From NCBI GenBank assembly GCA_038363925.1, contig JAQQWL010000002.1, positions 2,852,001 to 2,916,000 on the forward strand: a stretch of DNA of 64,000 nucleotides. The letters run 5' to 3'. Every line of letters starts with the position of its first letter. Positions within the stretch are counted from its first letter, which is position 1. Below the pieces are notes generated by a model. The model had not been told where the DNA came from and ran no database searches. It saw nothing but the letters and a program-made list of their open reading frames with translations. Origin of the DNA: Apiospora phragmitis (Eukaryota > Ascomycota > Sordariomycetes > Amphisphaeriales > Apiosporaceae). The position numbers were made by a program, and so were the translations under genes. Shown here piece after piece: positions 11,401 to 25,900 of the stretch.

Positions 11401-11900
11401 GAACCGTCCTCGTTGTTATTGTTGTTCTCCTCGGCGGCTGGCCTTCTACCAATACTGGTACTATTGTCGTTGAAGTCGTTTGCAGGCGTTGAGGAGTAGT
11501 GTGGAAGGTAAGGAGGATGAGGGGGTGCCGAAGCTGGTGCTGATGGTATGTGAAGAGGTGTTGGCAATGGTCTTTTCTGTTGTTGATGAGGGTTGGTCTC
11601 TTCGTAGCGACTCTGCTGTTGTGATTGTGGTGGTGGTAAAAGCAAAGGAGGATGTGGAGGAAAGCCAAGGCCGATTCTAGATGTGGCCATGGCAGGTTGG
11701 TTCATCGGCCTTGTTAGTGAGGAAGGATCACCACTGGAGGAGACCAGGCCATCATCATTATTGGCGTTATTGGTATAGGGACCAGGTGATGGGTGAAGTA
11801 GATGCTGCTGGTGATGAGGCTGCGGATCTGCCGTAGTGGTGGTGGTATTGTTGGTGGCGATGCTAGAGTGAGTCGAGCTATTGCCGGCCATGTCTGCCAT
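8456..11900 (-). CDS. HMG-box transcription factor (two single-base frameshifts)
   Basis: A DNA-binding regulator with a sequence-specific (MATA/Rox1-type) HMG box. Residues 1-230 are low-complexity Pro/His/Gln/Asn. The box starts at VPRPRN (about 235-240), continues after the intron with AFILYRQHYQ and ISKLIGEQWREQP, and ends near YPDYRYQPRR. A CNKCGGRC motif, a disordered Pro/Gln region and a conserved C-terminal domain (WIHSFLLKLNMLRA; MANYIGQMLKWHRTSEELIK) follow. One 552-nt intron (10628-11179, GTAAGC donor, ACAG acceptor) splits the box between Asn and Ala. Two breaks lie in C runs on the plus strand side of the pair (9843-9846) and G runs (9093-9097), each fixed by one base; the corrected length is 964. 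The layout resembles Ste11/FMF-1-type sexual regulators, but that orthology is inference. Start alternatives are 11900 and 11891. Confidence 0.85.
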
Positions 11901-14053
11901 GATTCAAATCGGCAAGGGGAGATGGATGGGGGGTGTTGCCATATGCTAGTTGCTCCTTCTCTTTGAGCTAGGACCCTGTCTCGTTTTCTTCCCTCCTTGT
12001 TTCCCGTGTTCCGATTACGTTCGGTCCTCTCGACAGTGTTCGTAAGTGGGAGGGCGAGAGCGGGAGATTTGACAAACGGGGAGACCGCAGCTAGATGTGG
12101 ACCGATTATAGTAGGATGAGAGACATCTAACGCTCTCAAGTCTCGCTTTGCCTGCAAACCGCCAATTTTTGCCTTTTTTTTTTTGCTTACAATACGCACA
12201 CCCACGCCGTAGTCGTCGTTATTCTGATTGCAGGTAGACCTCGAACAGCCAGTCATAAGAAGAGTCTCGGATCAAGGTAAGATTGGTTAGGTATCCCCGT
12301 CCAGGTACAGTATTGATGGACTTGACATATGATAAAGGGAGTAGTTGTTACTGAGAGACAGAGATAGTAAGAAGCAAGGCGAGGGGAGTGCTATTGTGTA
12401 TATGTCTTAAGTAATTGTATTGTCTTCCCTTGAGATATTTTATTCTTTCTTTCTTCTCTCTTGCGGTCCCTTGTTGTCCTAGGGGTAGGGTAGGGAGTAG
12501 TAGCATGATAACGAAGAAAGACACCACCTAGGCAATAGCACAACGGTCGATGGGGTGGGAAGGCGTCGACAGTATTAGAGACGCCTCCGCAGAACAAAAG
12601 ACAGGTATGAGAAGAATGGATTGATCATGGTTGGGCACGGGAAGAGAGCATGCAGTGGGTAATGGGTTGGGAACGGTATGAAGCCGGGAAGACTTGGAGA
12701 GAGAGGAGGGAGATGGGGCTCTCCTTCAGTTGCGCCAAAGGAAGAAAGAGAGGAGGACTAAGGACTTGTTGGGATTGTTTCCTTTGTGTTGGCAGTTGAA
12801 GAAAGTGGGCTTTCTCTTCGTGTCGTCTTTTTTTCTTTCTTTCACCTCTTTTCCGACAACGATGTGCCACCACGACTCTGCTGTCCTTGGCCGGAGAAAC
12901 AAATGACGACGATGAAAGGCCACGACGAGGCGACAGAGAAGCTATGAGCACAAAACAATGGTGAGCATATCCTTGTATCATCATTGCCTCTGTGTCAAAG
13001 TTGACGGGAGGCGGGATGGCGAGATTGATGTGCTGTACATCGAAAGGGGGCAGGATGGGTATGGATGTGGCCTGTAAGCCTGTCGTCACTCGGTTCTCTT
13101 GACTGCAGTCCCGATACCGATTCCTCTTCTCATATCTCATCTGTCATATGTTCTGAAGCTTGGAAGCAAGTAAGAGAAGGGGGGCGTGTGGCAGAATGGA
13201 GTAAGCCAAACCGCCAGAGAGCCCTGGATTGGGCAGGCACATGTCTCGGGAATATACTGAGCGTCCAAGCTGATGCAGATAGGGCAATAGCCACATAGAC
13301 GCCTCATGTTCCCCTCATCCATTTTCTTTGTCCCGGGGTATGCGTTTGTAATGCCGTTTCCGGGATGGGCGGTTGCGCATCTCAGTCATAGCCAGCCAAG
13401 CGAGACATTCATCAGAGGGGATAGATATATAACAGAAACGAGATAATCCAGCCAACCAACAATTCGGACAGTGTACTTAAAAGGAGGAAGTCAAATGTGG
13501 CCATGCGCCTACTACTTCAATAGCAGGCAACCATGCCGGAGTCAATGCATTGCCCGGCCTGTACCGTCTGGAATGTTGCTGGCATTGCAACAACGCCCTT
13601 TGCAGACACACTGCAGAGAAATTCCACGTGCGGCCGAATGGCCATGCCATGCTGTGTTATTGTTTCTAATATTTCATCACGTGCAAATAAGCCGCCACGG
13701 TCTCATCGCCTTCTCAATTCCTTGTTGTCGTCGGTTCCAAGTTTCGTAGTGTCTTGAGGCTCCAAAATATAGAATTAGCAACGCTACGCCACGGCCATCC
13801 CCAGGTTACACAGTCGTTCATTCTATCAAACGCCAACGACGACGAACATCACCAACAGCTTCTACCAATTAACCGGGCAAATTTTTCTGAGACTCCAAGC
13901 AACGCCCATTAGTTTTGTTCCTACAGCCAATTACTCCCTCAAGAATCGCTACATCCATGTGGCAGGTTTTCCTCTCTCTTTCGCCGGGCCAACAGATGAC
14001 GGGATACTTCTTCCGTTTTTGTCTCAGGTGTTCCCGCTTTACCTGTCCATGAT
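11901..14053. promoter_or_regulatory. Long upstream region of the HMG-factor gene
   Basis: About 2.15 kb lies between the Rvb1 stop and the HMG-factor start, both on the minus strand. It is rich in A/G and C/T tracts, has a short T run near 12174-12183, and holds only short unsupported frames. A long promoter plus leader is common for developmental regulators in these fungi, and that is the likely content. No discrete site can be assigned. Confidence 0.45.
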
Positions 14054-15700
<1,647 letters not shown>

Positions 15701-17750
15701 CTTGACGGACTGGAGGCTCAAAGCCTACGGAAGACCTGGCAAGTATTTGCTCTGCTGATAGTTACGAAACTGCAATGGCGGTGCTTCGGTTGCTTTTCTG
15801 GATGTTCGGGGCCGTGGATGGAGATCGAAGAATGCTGTGATGGTGATTGCGGCAGGTGAAGTTTAAGCGGGCTGGGGATATGTACTGGAAGCTGCAGCTC
15901 CCAAGCTCGTGAACTTTCTTTTTTGGCGTCGCGCTCAGTAACGTACGCCAATCAACGGGTTTCACTAGTACCTCAGTACCTCTTTCTTTCAGGTGGGTTT
16001 TGCGCCACACTTACAGGAATGGGCTCTGAATTACGGAGTACACCTAACGGGTTGTACACGAGCACCCACTGTTTCTGACCAGTGAACATTTCTATTAACC
16101 TTTTCTGATCGGTAACTTGGGTGCAGTATCAGTGAACCATACATCTAATTGTACAGGCATCAGCATGTCCTTGGTTTCTGCCATTGATATTAATCGAATA
16201 TTTGTATAGTCTTGCACTGTCGCCGTTCGTTGGCCAAGCCACATGTATCCATCAAGTATCCTGTGGCGCTTACACCACGCCGGTTCCATGGTTCCTTGTG
16301 GAAGAAACCCATCCCCAAAGCATTTCAGTTATGTCACAACACAAACAAACCAGTGGGAAACAAATTGGTATGGTCTATCTTGCTATCAACATAAAGTAGC
16401 ATTCATTGCACGGAATTCTTCATACCATGAATCGTATTGGGTTACTCCAATACCTCCTGGGGACATGAAAGAGAATGCGAGTTTGGTCGACTTCGTTTCA
16501 CACTGCTGTACCATTCTTCGCGTCTCCAGCAACGACCGAGATGTGTATGCTGTAAGCATATACATAGTATTATAGTTGGTAATCATGAGACTTATATCCA
16601 TAGTGTGAGCTAATCTCAGGTATAATGTCTACACCGTCTCCTTCAAGCAAGCCTGAGAAATGAATTATACCTATGCTAGTATCTTTTCTCCGTAAACGAA
16701 CAACGCCTGCAAGGAAAGCGCTTTCTTTATAAGAGCACCTAGCCACAAAGAACAAAAGCACCTTGTTGCTAGTTTTACTTATGCCAGAATAACATTGTTC
16801 ATTCACAATGAAAGAATATATATAACGGTTAAGTCTTATCCTCCAGAGCTTTAGGTAGGCTTGTGGCATTCTACAATCCATCGCTTGCTACAATACCACA
16901 ACCCATACATTCATCACGGCAACGCTATGGTCAGTTCAGGTTCTCCCAGAAAGGGCGGCAGCACGAGGGGAGCAGGGCAAGCAGCAGTGTCAACGCCACC
17001 ACTGCTACGACTGATGGCGTCAAGTCGGACGGCGGCTGCAGCAGCAGCAGCAGCTCTAAAAAGCTGCCCTGGAACGACCCCAATAACAGATACAAAGTTG
17101 ACTGGGACCGGTTCGAAGCTGTGCATCCCAAGGACCGCCCAATGGACCATAACAAGAAGAAGCGGCCACGGCCTGAGTGCTACACGGATTAGCGTATAAA
17201 GCGCGGCTAAATAAATGATATGTGACCTCATGCTCAGCACGGCGGGTGCTAATCGGTTGTTGGCTCTGGTTTGCGGGAGAGTCGGCCAGTCGACTAGCTA
17301 CCTGAAGTCCACCATGATTTTCGATCAAGCGAGATGGTAATATCAGGCGAAAGATAGCAGGTTTGGCCATGACCCGGTAATACAAAAGGTTTGCTCACCA
17401 CCATACATGATATATTTTTCCAAGTTCCGACTTGTCTCTTGGCTGTAGTCTTCGTTTGTAGTAAATTCAACGTAAAGACTAAGCAGCTATCTCACTGCCA
17501 ACTATCATGATGCCAGCGATCTCGTCCCAGATTATCCCACCTCTAATCCAACACCGAAATGAAGTCATGGGACCGGGCACGTTTGGGCTTACTCTACTGC
17601 CACTATAGCTATAGATTAGATGACGAACACAGCGTTGACAAAGGACTAAGTAAATGTATCCGTTAGACACCTCTCCTCACAAGAAATAACCAATTTGGCG
17701 CTCTAATCCACGTACATTGAATCAAATGCCATGTCTATACCAATTTAGCC
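15701..17750. other. Rvb1 upstream and intergenic region
   Basis: About 2 kb between Rvb1 and the transporter stop. It holds the Rvb1 promoter, one TACGGAGTAC copy at 16032-16041 and one weak open frame (16863-17192, listed separately). Nothing else is supported. Confidence 0.45.
16863..17192 (+). CDS. Small hypothetical protein, doubtful
   Basis: A 109-residue frame, not recognised. The C-terminal half reads like real coding sequence (KLPWNDPNNRYKVDWDRFEA, then a basic KKKRPRP stretch), preceded by a serine run. The N-terminal part and the ATG context are weak, so a spliced start further upstream is possible. It has no signal peptide or membrane segment. The opposite strand also has an open frame but with poorer composition. 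It could be a short nuclear protein or a chance frame. Confidence 0.3.
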   Translation: MAFYNPSLATIPQPIHSSRQRYGQFRFSQKGRQHEGSRASSSVNATTATTDGVKSDGGCSSSSSSKKLPWNDPNNRYKVDWDRFEAVHPKDRPMDHNKKKRPRPECYTD

Positions 17751-19570
17751 TTACAGCCTCCCAACCCGATCCTCGCCAGCAGTATGATCATCATCATCAC
17801 CGTCCGAATCGACTGATCCAGTCCCATCCATCGATTCCAGCAGCACGACCCCTTCCTCCACTGCATCGATGTCATACCCCCGCATCTGCGGCCCCCTTGT
17901 CTCCCCGTCGCCATCTCTATGCTGCTCCTTGTCACCGCTGCTCTTCGTGACGACGACCCAAAGAGCACTGCCCACGATGAGCGCACAGCCCGAGACCGTG
18001 ACCCAGCCCATGCTTTCCCCGAAGAGCCAGCGATCGAATGCAGCCGAGAAGAGCATATTCGTATAGATCATGGCCGTAGCGCGGTTCGCGTCCGTGGCTT
18101 TCCCTTTCACCTTCTTCTTCTGCCTCCCTTCTCCTCCTTCTTCCCCTCCTCCTTCCTCGCCGTCATCCACATCAGACGAGAACGAGGACGACGACGCCAT
18201 CGCGATACCGCTCGTCATGAGGAACTGCGTCGCGAAGCCGCAGACGCTGATGAGCACCAGCATGCTGGCTTGGCGCCACGTCGCGGGCAGCGCGAAGCGC
18301 ATGTGGGGCTGGTCGAGGTCCACGGACGGGACCGAAGGCCAGGGCCGCCGTCGTGACGACCACACAGCCGACGCTGAAGTAGTTGACCGAAATCAGGGTG
18401 GGGGCGCGGGTCCCGATCTCCCGCAGCGTGACGATGGTGAGGGCGCCGCCGAGGACGCCGATGAGCGCGGCCATGATGGCGATCAGCCGCTCCGCCGGCG
18501 TGGGTTCCGTGGTGGTGGCGGCGGAGGCGACAGGGCTAGCTCCTCCTCCTGCTGCGGCTGAAGTGCCATTGCCGTTGCCACTGAATAGCACGCCCTCTGC
18601 TACTGACCCATCCACCAAGACGGCCCCTGAGATGGCATTTGGGTCCCCCGCCGCTGCGGTCGTCGCAGCAAACAACGAGATCGGACGTACGATCAACACG
18701 ACTCCAGCCAGGGCCAGGAAAGAGGCCAACTGCTCCCAGCGCGTGAACCTGTCGTGCAGGAAGACGTGGCACAGGTACCCCGCCAGCGTCGGAGCGAGGA
18801 AGGAGATGACGACGGCCTCGGCGAGCGGCAGGTAGGTCATGGAGTCACCACAGACCGTACAGGCCCAGGAAACCGGCGACGCTGCGGAACACGAGCAGGC
18901 CCCTCACGGCCCGAACGCCGAATATTTCATCCTGCCAGCTGTCTATCTTGCTGCTGCTGCCTCCACGTCCGAGTTGGAGTGCGCGTCTTCTCCTGCGTCG
19001 TCCTGAGTAGTAGGTCCAGAGCCCGCTGAAGAGGGCCGTGGCGCTCATGCGCCAGAAGAGAATCATCATGGGGTGCATGGGCCCCGTCTCCTCGTCGAGC
19101 TCGAGCAGGCGCGTGACGGCGCTCATGAGGGCGCCGAAGAACTGTGACACGCAGACGAGTATGGGGCCCTGGTTGCCCCGCCACGTTGAGGCCATATAGG
19201 CTCTGAGTGCCGCTGGCCCGCATCCTCTGCCGGTGTTCTTCCCGGCGGCGGCGGCGTATCCTGGGGGCCCGACCAAGGATCTCTGCGAGCTAGGGGCCGG
19301 GGATAGCGACAGAGATCGTATACCGTTGTTGTTCATCCACGGTAGCGAAGACAACGGCAACGGCGAGAGTCGGCCATCTTGTAGGAAATGGCCTGCGGAA
19401 AGTGCTTCTGTTGTGGAAACACCTTGGCCAAAAAGCTCCTTCTCTTTGTCGTTACTTGGGGCCCCACTCGTCGTTATTGGGCGGCCCCGACGTCCTTGGC
19501 CATCGGTGTGCATCTCGGAGCGGTATATACGATTAGGTATGTTCGAAGGCGACCGGGTAGGCAAAGACAC
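17751..19570 (-). CDS. EamA/DMT-superfamily membrane transporter (two single-base insertions)
   Basis: A multi-pass drug/metabolite-type carrier with two EamA halves; the substrate is unknown. The first 130 residues are polar, then membrane segments begin (ILVCVSQFFGALMSAVTRLL). YLPLAEAVVISFLAPTLAGY is the hallmark of the first half, GALTIVTLREIGTRAPTLIS opens the second half, and the last segments include WVTVSGCALIVGSALWVVV. A Ser/Asp/Glu/Lys-rich insert of about 40 residues separates two late helices. The tail is acidic. The frame breaks after LYGLW (18840-18847, one extra base; removing it gives WYSM) and in a G run at 18328-18330 (one extra). Corrected length is 605 residues with no intron. 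The break positions fall inside conserved helices, so an error is likelier than a pseudogene. Confidence 0.82.
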
Positions 19571-21145
19571 GAACGTTTACAGGGGCAGGAGTCTATAATG
19601 TGGCCGTTGCCGAGGACTGTCTGGACACTGCGGTGTCTAATTCCCTCAGGAGAAGCTTGTAGACATTCGCAGTACCGACCACGAAAAGAGAGGGCACAAA
19701 TGTAATATTTACGTATTGCGTGACAAACTAGATTCCTGTGATATAAGTAGAACAAGCCTGAACGAAAAGGGCCAACTTTGTAGTACACTGTAGCAAGTTC
19801 ACAGACAGCGGCTTTCCAACATCTAAGTAAGGCATAATAGCAAGAGAACAGGAGCAACTAGACCTGGACATCACTGCGAGAGAACTATCCCAGCGAGAAT
19901 CGCACTCTTCTGCCATTTTTGTACCTGCAAGGGCGCCGAAGTGGGTGCTACTGTGGTTAGGCTAGCTATGGGGAATGGTGCGGGATGTTGGTGTTGGGGA
20001 CCTAACCAGTAACCGAACCTGGATACTGTTGGAGACAGGCATGCAAACAGTGGCGAGGAGGTGGATCCAGGTTATCCAGATTAATCGAAGGCGTCGCCAG
20101 CAATGGTTAGGGTAGTGTACGTGGAGGACGTGACGGGGGAAGGAAGAAGTGTTGGGGAATGCAGCTCCATGTCAGCAACTGCACGCATCATGAACATGAC
20201 TCCAAAGGGTTACCATCTTAGGTACACAGTCCGAGCCAGCCGGGCAATCATATGGGAAGATCCAAATAAGAGCCGCCAGGGTGCAAGGCCCTCTTCGTTG
20301 ATAGGACGCTCAGTGGTGGGGCTGGCCTATTCAGGATTGCCGGCCCCTGTGGTTGGTTGCATCCATCCCCTATATCGCCGGATTAGAGCTGCCGCTTGTC
20401 CGTTAGCGAGCGAATCGGCGAAGCCCCGCTGCGGTATGGGCTGGGAGGGGCCTACCCGGCTGGACCGGTGCACACGGCGGCTATGGAGGCTGGCTTTGGT
20501 TCTGATATGTTCATATCATCAACAACTTCACATGATGTCGCGGGTCAAAGGGCTGGAAGGCTGAACTTTGAAGATCGTGTTACTCAATGGTCGATACACC
20601 GAGTCCCAGGAGTAGTACCAGCAATGTGCCAATGAGCCTGTCTCGAAGAGAGGAGAGTTCGAAGTAAAATGCATCATTTAGGATGCCGAAAAGTCGTGTA
20701 TTCACATGCAAGCTAGCATGGTGACCTGTAGTATATCCGCAAACCGAACGCCGTCGCTGTGCATTGCGCCCCCCAAAAATATTCAGGCTGCCGTAGCAAA
20801 CTAATTATGCCCTCGGGCTCCAACCTCTGAAGCCATGAGAAACGCCTTCCTCTCCTGCTTTCTCCAACCTTCTTCGTAGAGCTTCCAAATCGCCGGTCAA
20901 TCCCACCGCAATAATGATGTTCTCAAAACCGACCGCGGCTCGGGTTAGCCAGTCGCATTGTCCTATGGCGTTTCGCAAGTCGCCTGGTCGTCTCAAGTAA
21001 TATGTTGACTGGTTCAAGCAAATATGTTTGACGGGTCCCGAGATTTTTGCTGCCAAGGATATGTTGCAGGACCTAGTCCGGTCTTTCGAAGCTGTGATTG
21101 CAGTGTCGGGAACCCATCCCGTGCCCTTTCGTAATAATATTTTTC
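19571..21145. other. Intergenic region
   Basis: About 1.6 kb between the transporter start and the TAF13 stop. It contains the transporter promoter and the TAF13 3' UTR. Several open frames of 60-150 codons occur on both strands, none with recognisable domains. Confidence 0.45.
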
Positions 21146-21777
21146 TTAGACTGCACTGCCCCCAATCTTCCTCTTTTTCCGTGGGCCATCTTGGCTTTTC
21201 TTGACACTATCCATGATATCCTCATCATCGTCGTCGAGGCCCAACAGCTCATCGTCTCCATGGACCTGCGAGCCGGACGCTGCCGCGCCGTTCGTGGCCT
21301 GGTTGCCAAGGCCACCTATGAGCGCGCCCGCCTCGTCCTTGCCCTGGCTCTTAAGCACCGCATCATCGTCCGGCTGGAAAGCCCTGCGCATCTCCTTGAT
21401 ATGTTTCCTCTTCTCCACCATGGCGGCCACGCGGCCAAGGTACTGCGGGTTCCGCGGGAGAGAGAACTCGAAGTCGTCGAACTTGAGCTTCTGGCGGCTG
21501 GCGTACTGCGCGTGCTGGCTGGCCTCGAAGCAGACACCCTCGAGGAACTCGGTCATGATCTCGTCCATGACGCGGACGGTGTCGGGCAGTGGTTGGGGTA
21601 CGTCGCCGTAGGCGTACATGAGCGCAGAGACTAAGAAAATGTATTCAAGCGTTAGACAACAACCCGCAGGGTGAGTGCGAAGTGCGCCGTAGAGCACCTG
21701 GGGAAAACAAGCTTACGGTCCTTAGCCGCAAACGTCTCCTTCCCGACGTTCTTGCCAGCTCGCGCACGAGGCTCCAT
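21146..21777 (-). CDS. taf13: TFIID subunit TAF13
   Basis: A histone-fold subunit of the general transcription factor TFIID, partner of TAF11. Exon 1 (21717-21777) encodes MEPRARAGKNVGKETFAAKD. An 86-nt intron (21631-21716, GTAAGC donor, TTAG acceptor) splits a Leu codon. Exon 2 carries the histone fold from ALMYAYGDVPQPLPDTV through FEFSLPRNPQYLGRVAAM, then an acidic/polar tail with DDDDED and a basic KKRKIGG end. The total is 181 residues, slightly longer than yeast TAF13. The intron removal is needed to reach an ATG in good context. It is divergent from the Kish gene with 617 bases between starts. Confidence 0.9.
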
Positions 21778-22394
21778 GATGGCAGGCGAAGTTTACCACG
21801 GCGGTTGCGGTAGATGGTGTTGCTGATGTCCAAAATCGTTTCCCGAGTCGCAGTGATTGATTCAGACGTCTGCGACAAAAAGAAGATCACCAAATATGGC
21901 AGAATCTAGACGGAGGGTGTGGTAAGGCTGTCGCAGGACTTCAAAGTCAACGTCGTCGTAGTCGCAAGGCTGAGGTTGAGGGTACGTAGATGATGAGATG
22001 ATGAGATTAAGTAATGGACCCTGTTCAACTCCAGGTCACGTAGAAAGCGCGTGTCGTAGCGCCTAAGCTCCCTGTAGTTATAGGTACAGTAGGTACTTGA
22101 GGGGTGCACAGGCATAAAATAGCGGGACAGATCAACCATTGGAAAGCTGAAAGCCCAGCTGGGAGGAGTTCCGGATAAACTTCGTAATTACCACATGTCA
22201 ATTCCATCGTCATCGCCAGCAAGCGCAAGCTGGTCTTTAGAGCTTGAGGAAGGTCCACGATCGCATCATACACATTATATCCGACGAGGCTCTACGACTA
22301 CCTCACACACACATACCAACCTGCCGGTCGCTCCTCGAACAGAACCCCGTTGAAGCACACTTGTCGCAACGCGACGATCTTCAACCCTCCCAAG
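21778..22394. promoter_or_regulatory. Bidirectional promoter region TAF13 / Kish
   Basis: A 617-base gap between the starts of two divergent housekeeping genes, so both promoters lie here. The part next to Kish is rich in CACACA and CTC. No specific element is assigned. Confidence 0.5.
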
Positions 22395-22910
22395 ATGGTA
22401 GGCGCAACTTTCCCCTCCCATGCTGTCATGAAGCACCACTGCTGAACGACTCTCCCTGAATCCACATGATGGCTATGCTAACATAAACTGTTCCAGTCGG
22501 CCTTATTCAACTTTCAGTCGCTCTTGCTCGTCATCCTCCTCCTGATCTGCACGAGCTCCTACGTGCACGGCATCTTCCCGACCTTCATGAACAACCACAA
22601 GCAAGGGTAAGCAGAGAACAGAAACAGGCTGGTCGCGGCGAACCCCCGTGTCGCAATGGGATATATGTTTTCCCCGAACATTACAACAGAATGGATTGCT
22701 TACTGGATGCAACTTTGTTGCGCATCACTTGCAGGTTCATGGGGATCTTCTGGAAAGCCGCGAGAATAGGGGAGCGATTGAGCCCGTACATAAGTATATG
22801 CTGCGTCGTCATGGCCGTACGTATTACTTCTTGATATCGCGCTGTCTTACTCTCTCGCATACTGACTCAAGTCTACAAACAAAAAGGTCTCCATGATGAT
22901 TGGCAGCTAA
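22395..22910 (+). CDS. ksh1: Kish/TMEM167 family Golgi membrane protein (Ksh1-like)
   Basis: A tiny secretory-pathway membrane protein required for Golgi-linked secretion in yeast. It was assembled by splicing: exons 22395-22397, 22497-22606, 22735-22816 and 22887-22910 give 72 residues, the normal family length. The sequence starts MSALFNFQSLLLVILLLIC, continues HGIFPTF and FMGIFWKAARIGERLSPY, and ends VVMAVSMMIGS, all family hallmarks, with an N-terminal and a C-terminal membrane segment. All three introns are GT-AG (donors GTAGGC, GTAAGC, GTACGT). The first coding exon is only the initiator ATG. No frame problem. Confidence 0.93.
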
Positions 22911-25900
22911 AAAACCCAACTCAAGACGGCGCATCTTGGTTTATTCGGTCTGAAAGTGTTTTTAAGAGTAACGAAAAAGCGTGTTGTTGTTTACCTACAT
23001 TAAGGGAACGGAGTTCATGGTTTGCTTGTCCACGTATCTTACGCTCACGGTTGGGAGAGGGAGGGCCATGCGGATGCTTCACGCACGAAGCGATAATAAT
23101 AATGACACGGCAGGCAACAGAGCGACGGTCAAGTTACGAGGCGTCGTGCTATTCCTCCTGCTGGTCCCGCCCGCATCCACTTGCCGTAGTTGCGGTTAGG
23201 ACTCGATCTCCCGGAGGAATTCAAAATAGAACATATTGGTCCCAACGACATGTTCCATTCCCGCCGAATGCGGATGCCGACCCCTTATTCCAGGTGGTCA
23301 TGATGGCCAACAGAATACTGGCCCGGTGGCATTTTCGTCGGAGTGCACAGGTCCTTCCCAGGGGACCACCTCACCTTACGCAAGAAGGTTGGGGATTTCA
23401 CCAATACAATCCTATTTGGGGGCTGGCAATCATTGATTTGTCGCATATCGACTCGACCACGCACGCACCCCTTGGGTGTCAGGTTAGCCAAGTACGAGGC
23501 TGTTACGTGAGGCTGCCTACATTGAAACTCCTTCTTACCCCCTGGGCCACCACCGAGTTTAGCTGCACTCATAACAGCTCCTTACGTACAGCCCAACTTT
23601 TTAGTTGAATCGGGTTTGGGCTGCGGGCGAGGCTGACACATTTGTGGCCCGGCTGCGTAAACGATAACTACATTACTCGATGTACTCGGTTTATCTGTGC
23701 TAGATGTGCATGATCATGATGATGTGATAGCTATAGAAGGGCTGCGTCACGTTTTAGCTACATATCAACCTAACCTACGTGGACAGCTCAACACACCAAG
23801 AACGGACTCCCGCACCATAGTCCTTACATACTAAGCATCGGATAAATTAAGCATTTCTTCTTTACTCTCCTTACTATTCTCCGAGTGGTGTGATACAGTT
23901 GTAGGATTGTTTCTGATGCAAGCCCGGCTTGGGTGGGTGTTCGTACACCATCTCTTCGCCTTTTGGTGTGTGGGCTGACTTCCATTCGGCCCCGAATATG
24001 ATAATGATGGTGGTGGCTGCCTACTCCAATGGGCAGCGAACGGCGCCGGACACTATTAGATGCTTGATAGATAGTGATTAGTCGAGATGCCGAGGGTGTC
24101 CTCAATGTCGTAAGAGTCTCGAGACGAGCTCGGCGTGCATGTGCAATCATTAGGCGTTTGCCAATTGCTCCAAATACGATCTGGGGCCCGTCGGTCCTCT
24201 TAAGTGGTTTTATTCGTCGAGCTGTCGTGCGAACTCAGGCGCCGCAGCATGACCAGAGCGTCCGTCCATCACGAAGTTGGCCTGTTCCCCTCCAGTGGCG
24301 TAGTTGAGGCAAGCAGTGGTTTCGTTTCCCTTTAACCTTACGGAGTACGGAGTTGTCGGCCGACAAGTGCGTTCTCGGATCACATGAAGCTAGTTCAGAT
24401 ACTGACCTGATAGATCCGAAGGCTAGAGGATCTATTTCCGGTTTACCATGTATTCTTGTTGGGGGAAGTCGGAGGCCAGAAGCTTGGGGTCGCGTCGCAC
24501 CTGATCCGCAAACATATGCTAACTGGAGTATAGCACCACCGATGGATCGGGTTAGTATGACATGGCTCCTTCTCCTAGTGCGTTTGGAATGCTTCGTAGC
24601 GGCCGTTGCCCCCCTGCCTACACCACACCTGGACGGAGATTGTCCGAATCGCACGGTTCAGAAGAACGGCTCCTTTGCACAGGCGACCCCGATCAGCCAG
24701 AGACCCCCCCGCCTTGTTCATGCGCAGTTACCGCACCCTCACTGGGCCGGCGCATCTTCATATTGATTACTAAGACCAGCGGTAGTGGCGCCGAGAAGGG
24801 TATGTACATATATGACAGCCCTGGAAGGTTTCAAAACATCAGTGGGTTTGGCGCATGCTCTTTCTCCAAGGATGGGTATAGTACCATAAAGCGGGAGTGC
24901 TTGGGACAAGTTTGATGATGCCAATATTTCCTGCTTCTCGGCAGCCTCGCGCTTGCTACCACATACGGGCACTGCCTAAGCTGCAAGGCTTGTAGTACGA
25001 TTGGCCGGCCCCAAAAACGTTTGCCAGGTTTCGGGGGCCTAGCATCCCTACGAGGCGAAACTGTTACCCGACTTTGGGAATGGATGTCGTGAAGCGAGTT
25101 CTGGGGCGTCAGAGGTCCAGGTTGAAACGTAAGAAGAGCCCAGCGAGAATGGATATCCGGTCTTGCAGTAGCATCACAACGCAGGGTGGTATGGCATACT
25201 CCGTACACGCACTATTGTGTATGTTGTGCCTGGCATACATACGAGCCCAAGGGCAACGTGAATTGTGTCTTGTCCAGACTGACTGATCAGAAATACGGTA
25301 TGTATTGCAAATGCTGTGACGGTGTGCTCCATCAGGTTTCCCGTATGTGCATGCCGTTGCAGCAGGGCGGCTGGCGGCAGCAAGATCGGAAATTTTCAAC
25401 GATTTTAGACGAGGCAAGTTGCAACGCTCCTCTGGCCCTTTCATTCACTCACTCTCCCCGTGGACGGTCTTATGGCAAGGTCGAGACGGGGTTGACGATA
25501 TTCGCGATGATGCCATCAAAATAGCATAGGCCGAAGAGCATCGGGCGTGGGGCAGAAGGCGGTCTGTCATTGTCTGGTCTGATAAGCTCAAATGTGCCGC
25601 ACCGCAAGATGCAGGTGATATGTAAGTGGAGGATATATCGGTGTAGCCACTGGGCTACATAGGATCCACGACTCAGGAATGGAGAGAATCCACGCTTCAT
25701 CTAGTTTCTTGGCGTGTGCGGGCAGTTTCTGGATGACTGGAGGGTGATGACAATGGCAACTCATACATACATATCGCTGTGCGCCCACCGCCTATCCTGT
25801 ACCAAGCCGGTCCGATGAGATGCCTGTGTCACTATTGTGTCGCTGATGATGAAGCGCACCAGAGAGGGAGGGAGCGACGCAGGCTACATCTTACCACGAG

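Noticed and set aside
20103..20564. 153-codon plus-strand frame between the transporter and TAF13
   Set aside because: No recognisable features; looks like chance.
20805..21056. 83-codon minus-strand frame downstream of TAF13
   Set aside because: The end (LEALRRRLEKAGEEG) looks protein-like, but there is no supporting domain, splice or start evidence; more likely TAF13 3' flank.
23051..23608. 185-codon plus-strand frame
   Set aside because: Random composition, no domain, poor start context, no splice partners.
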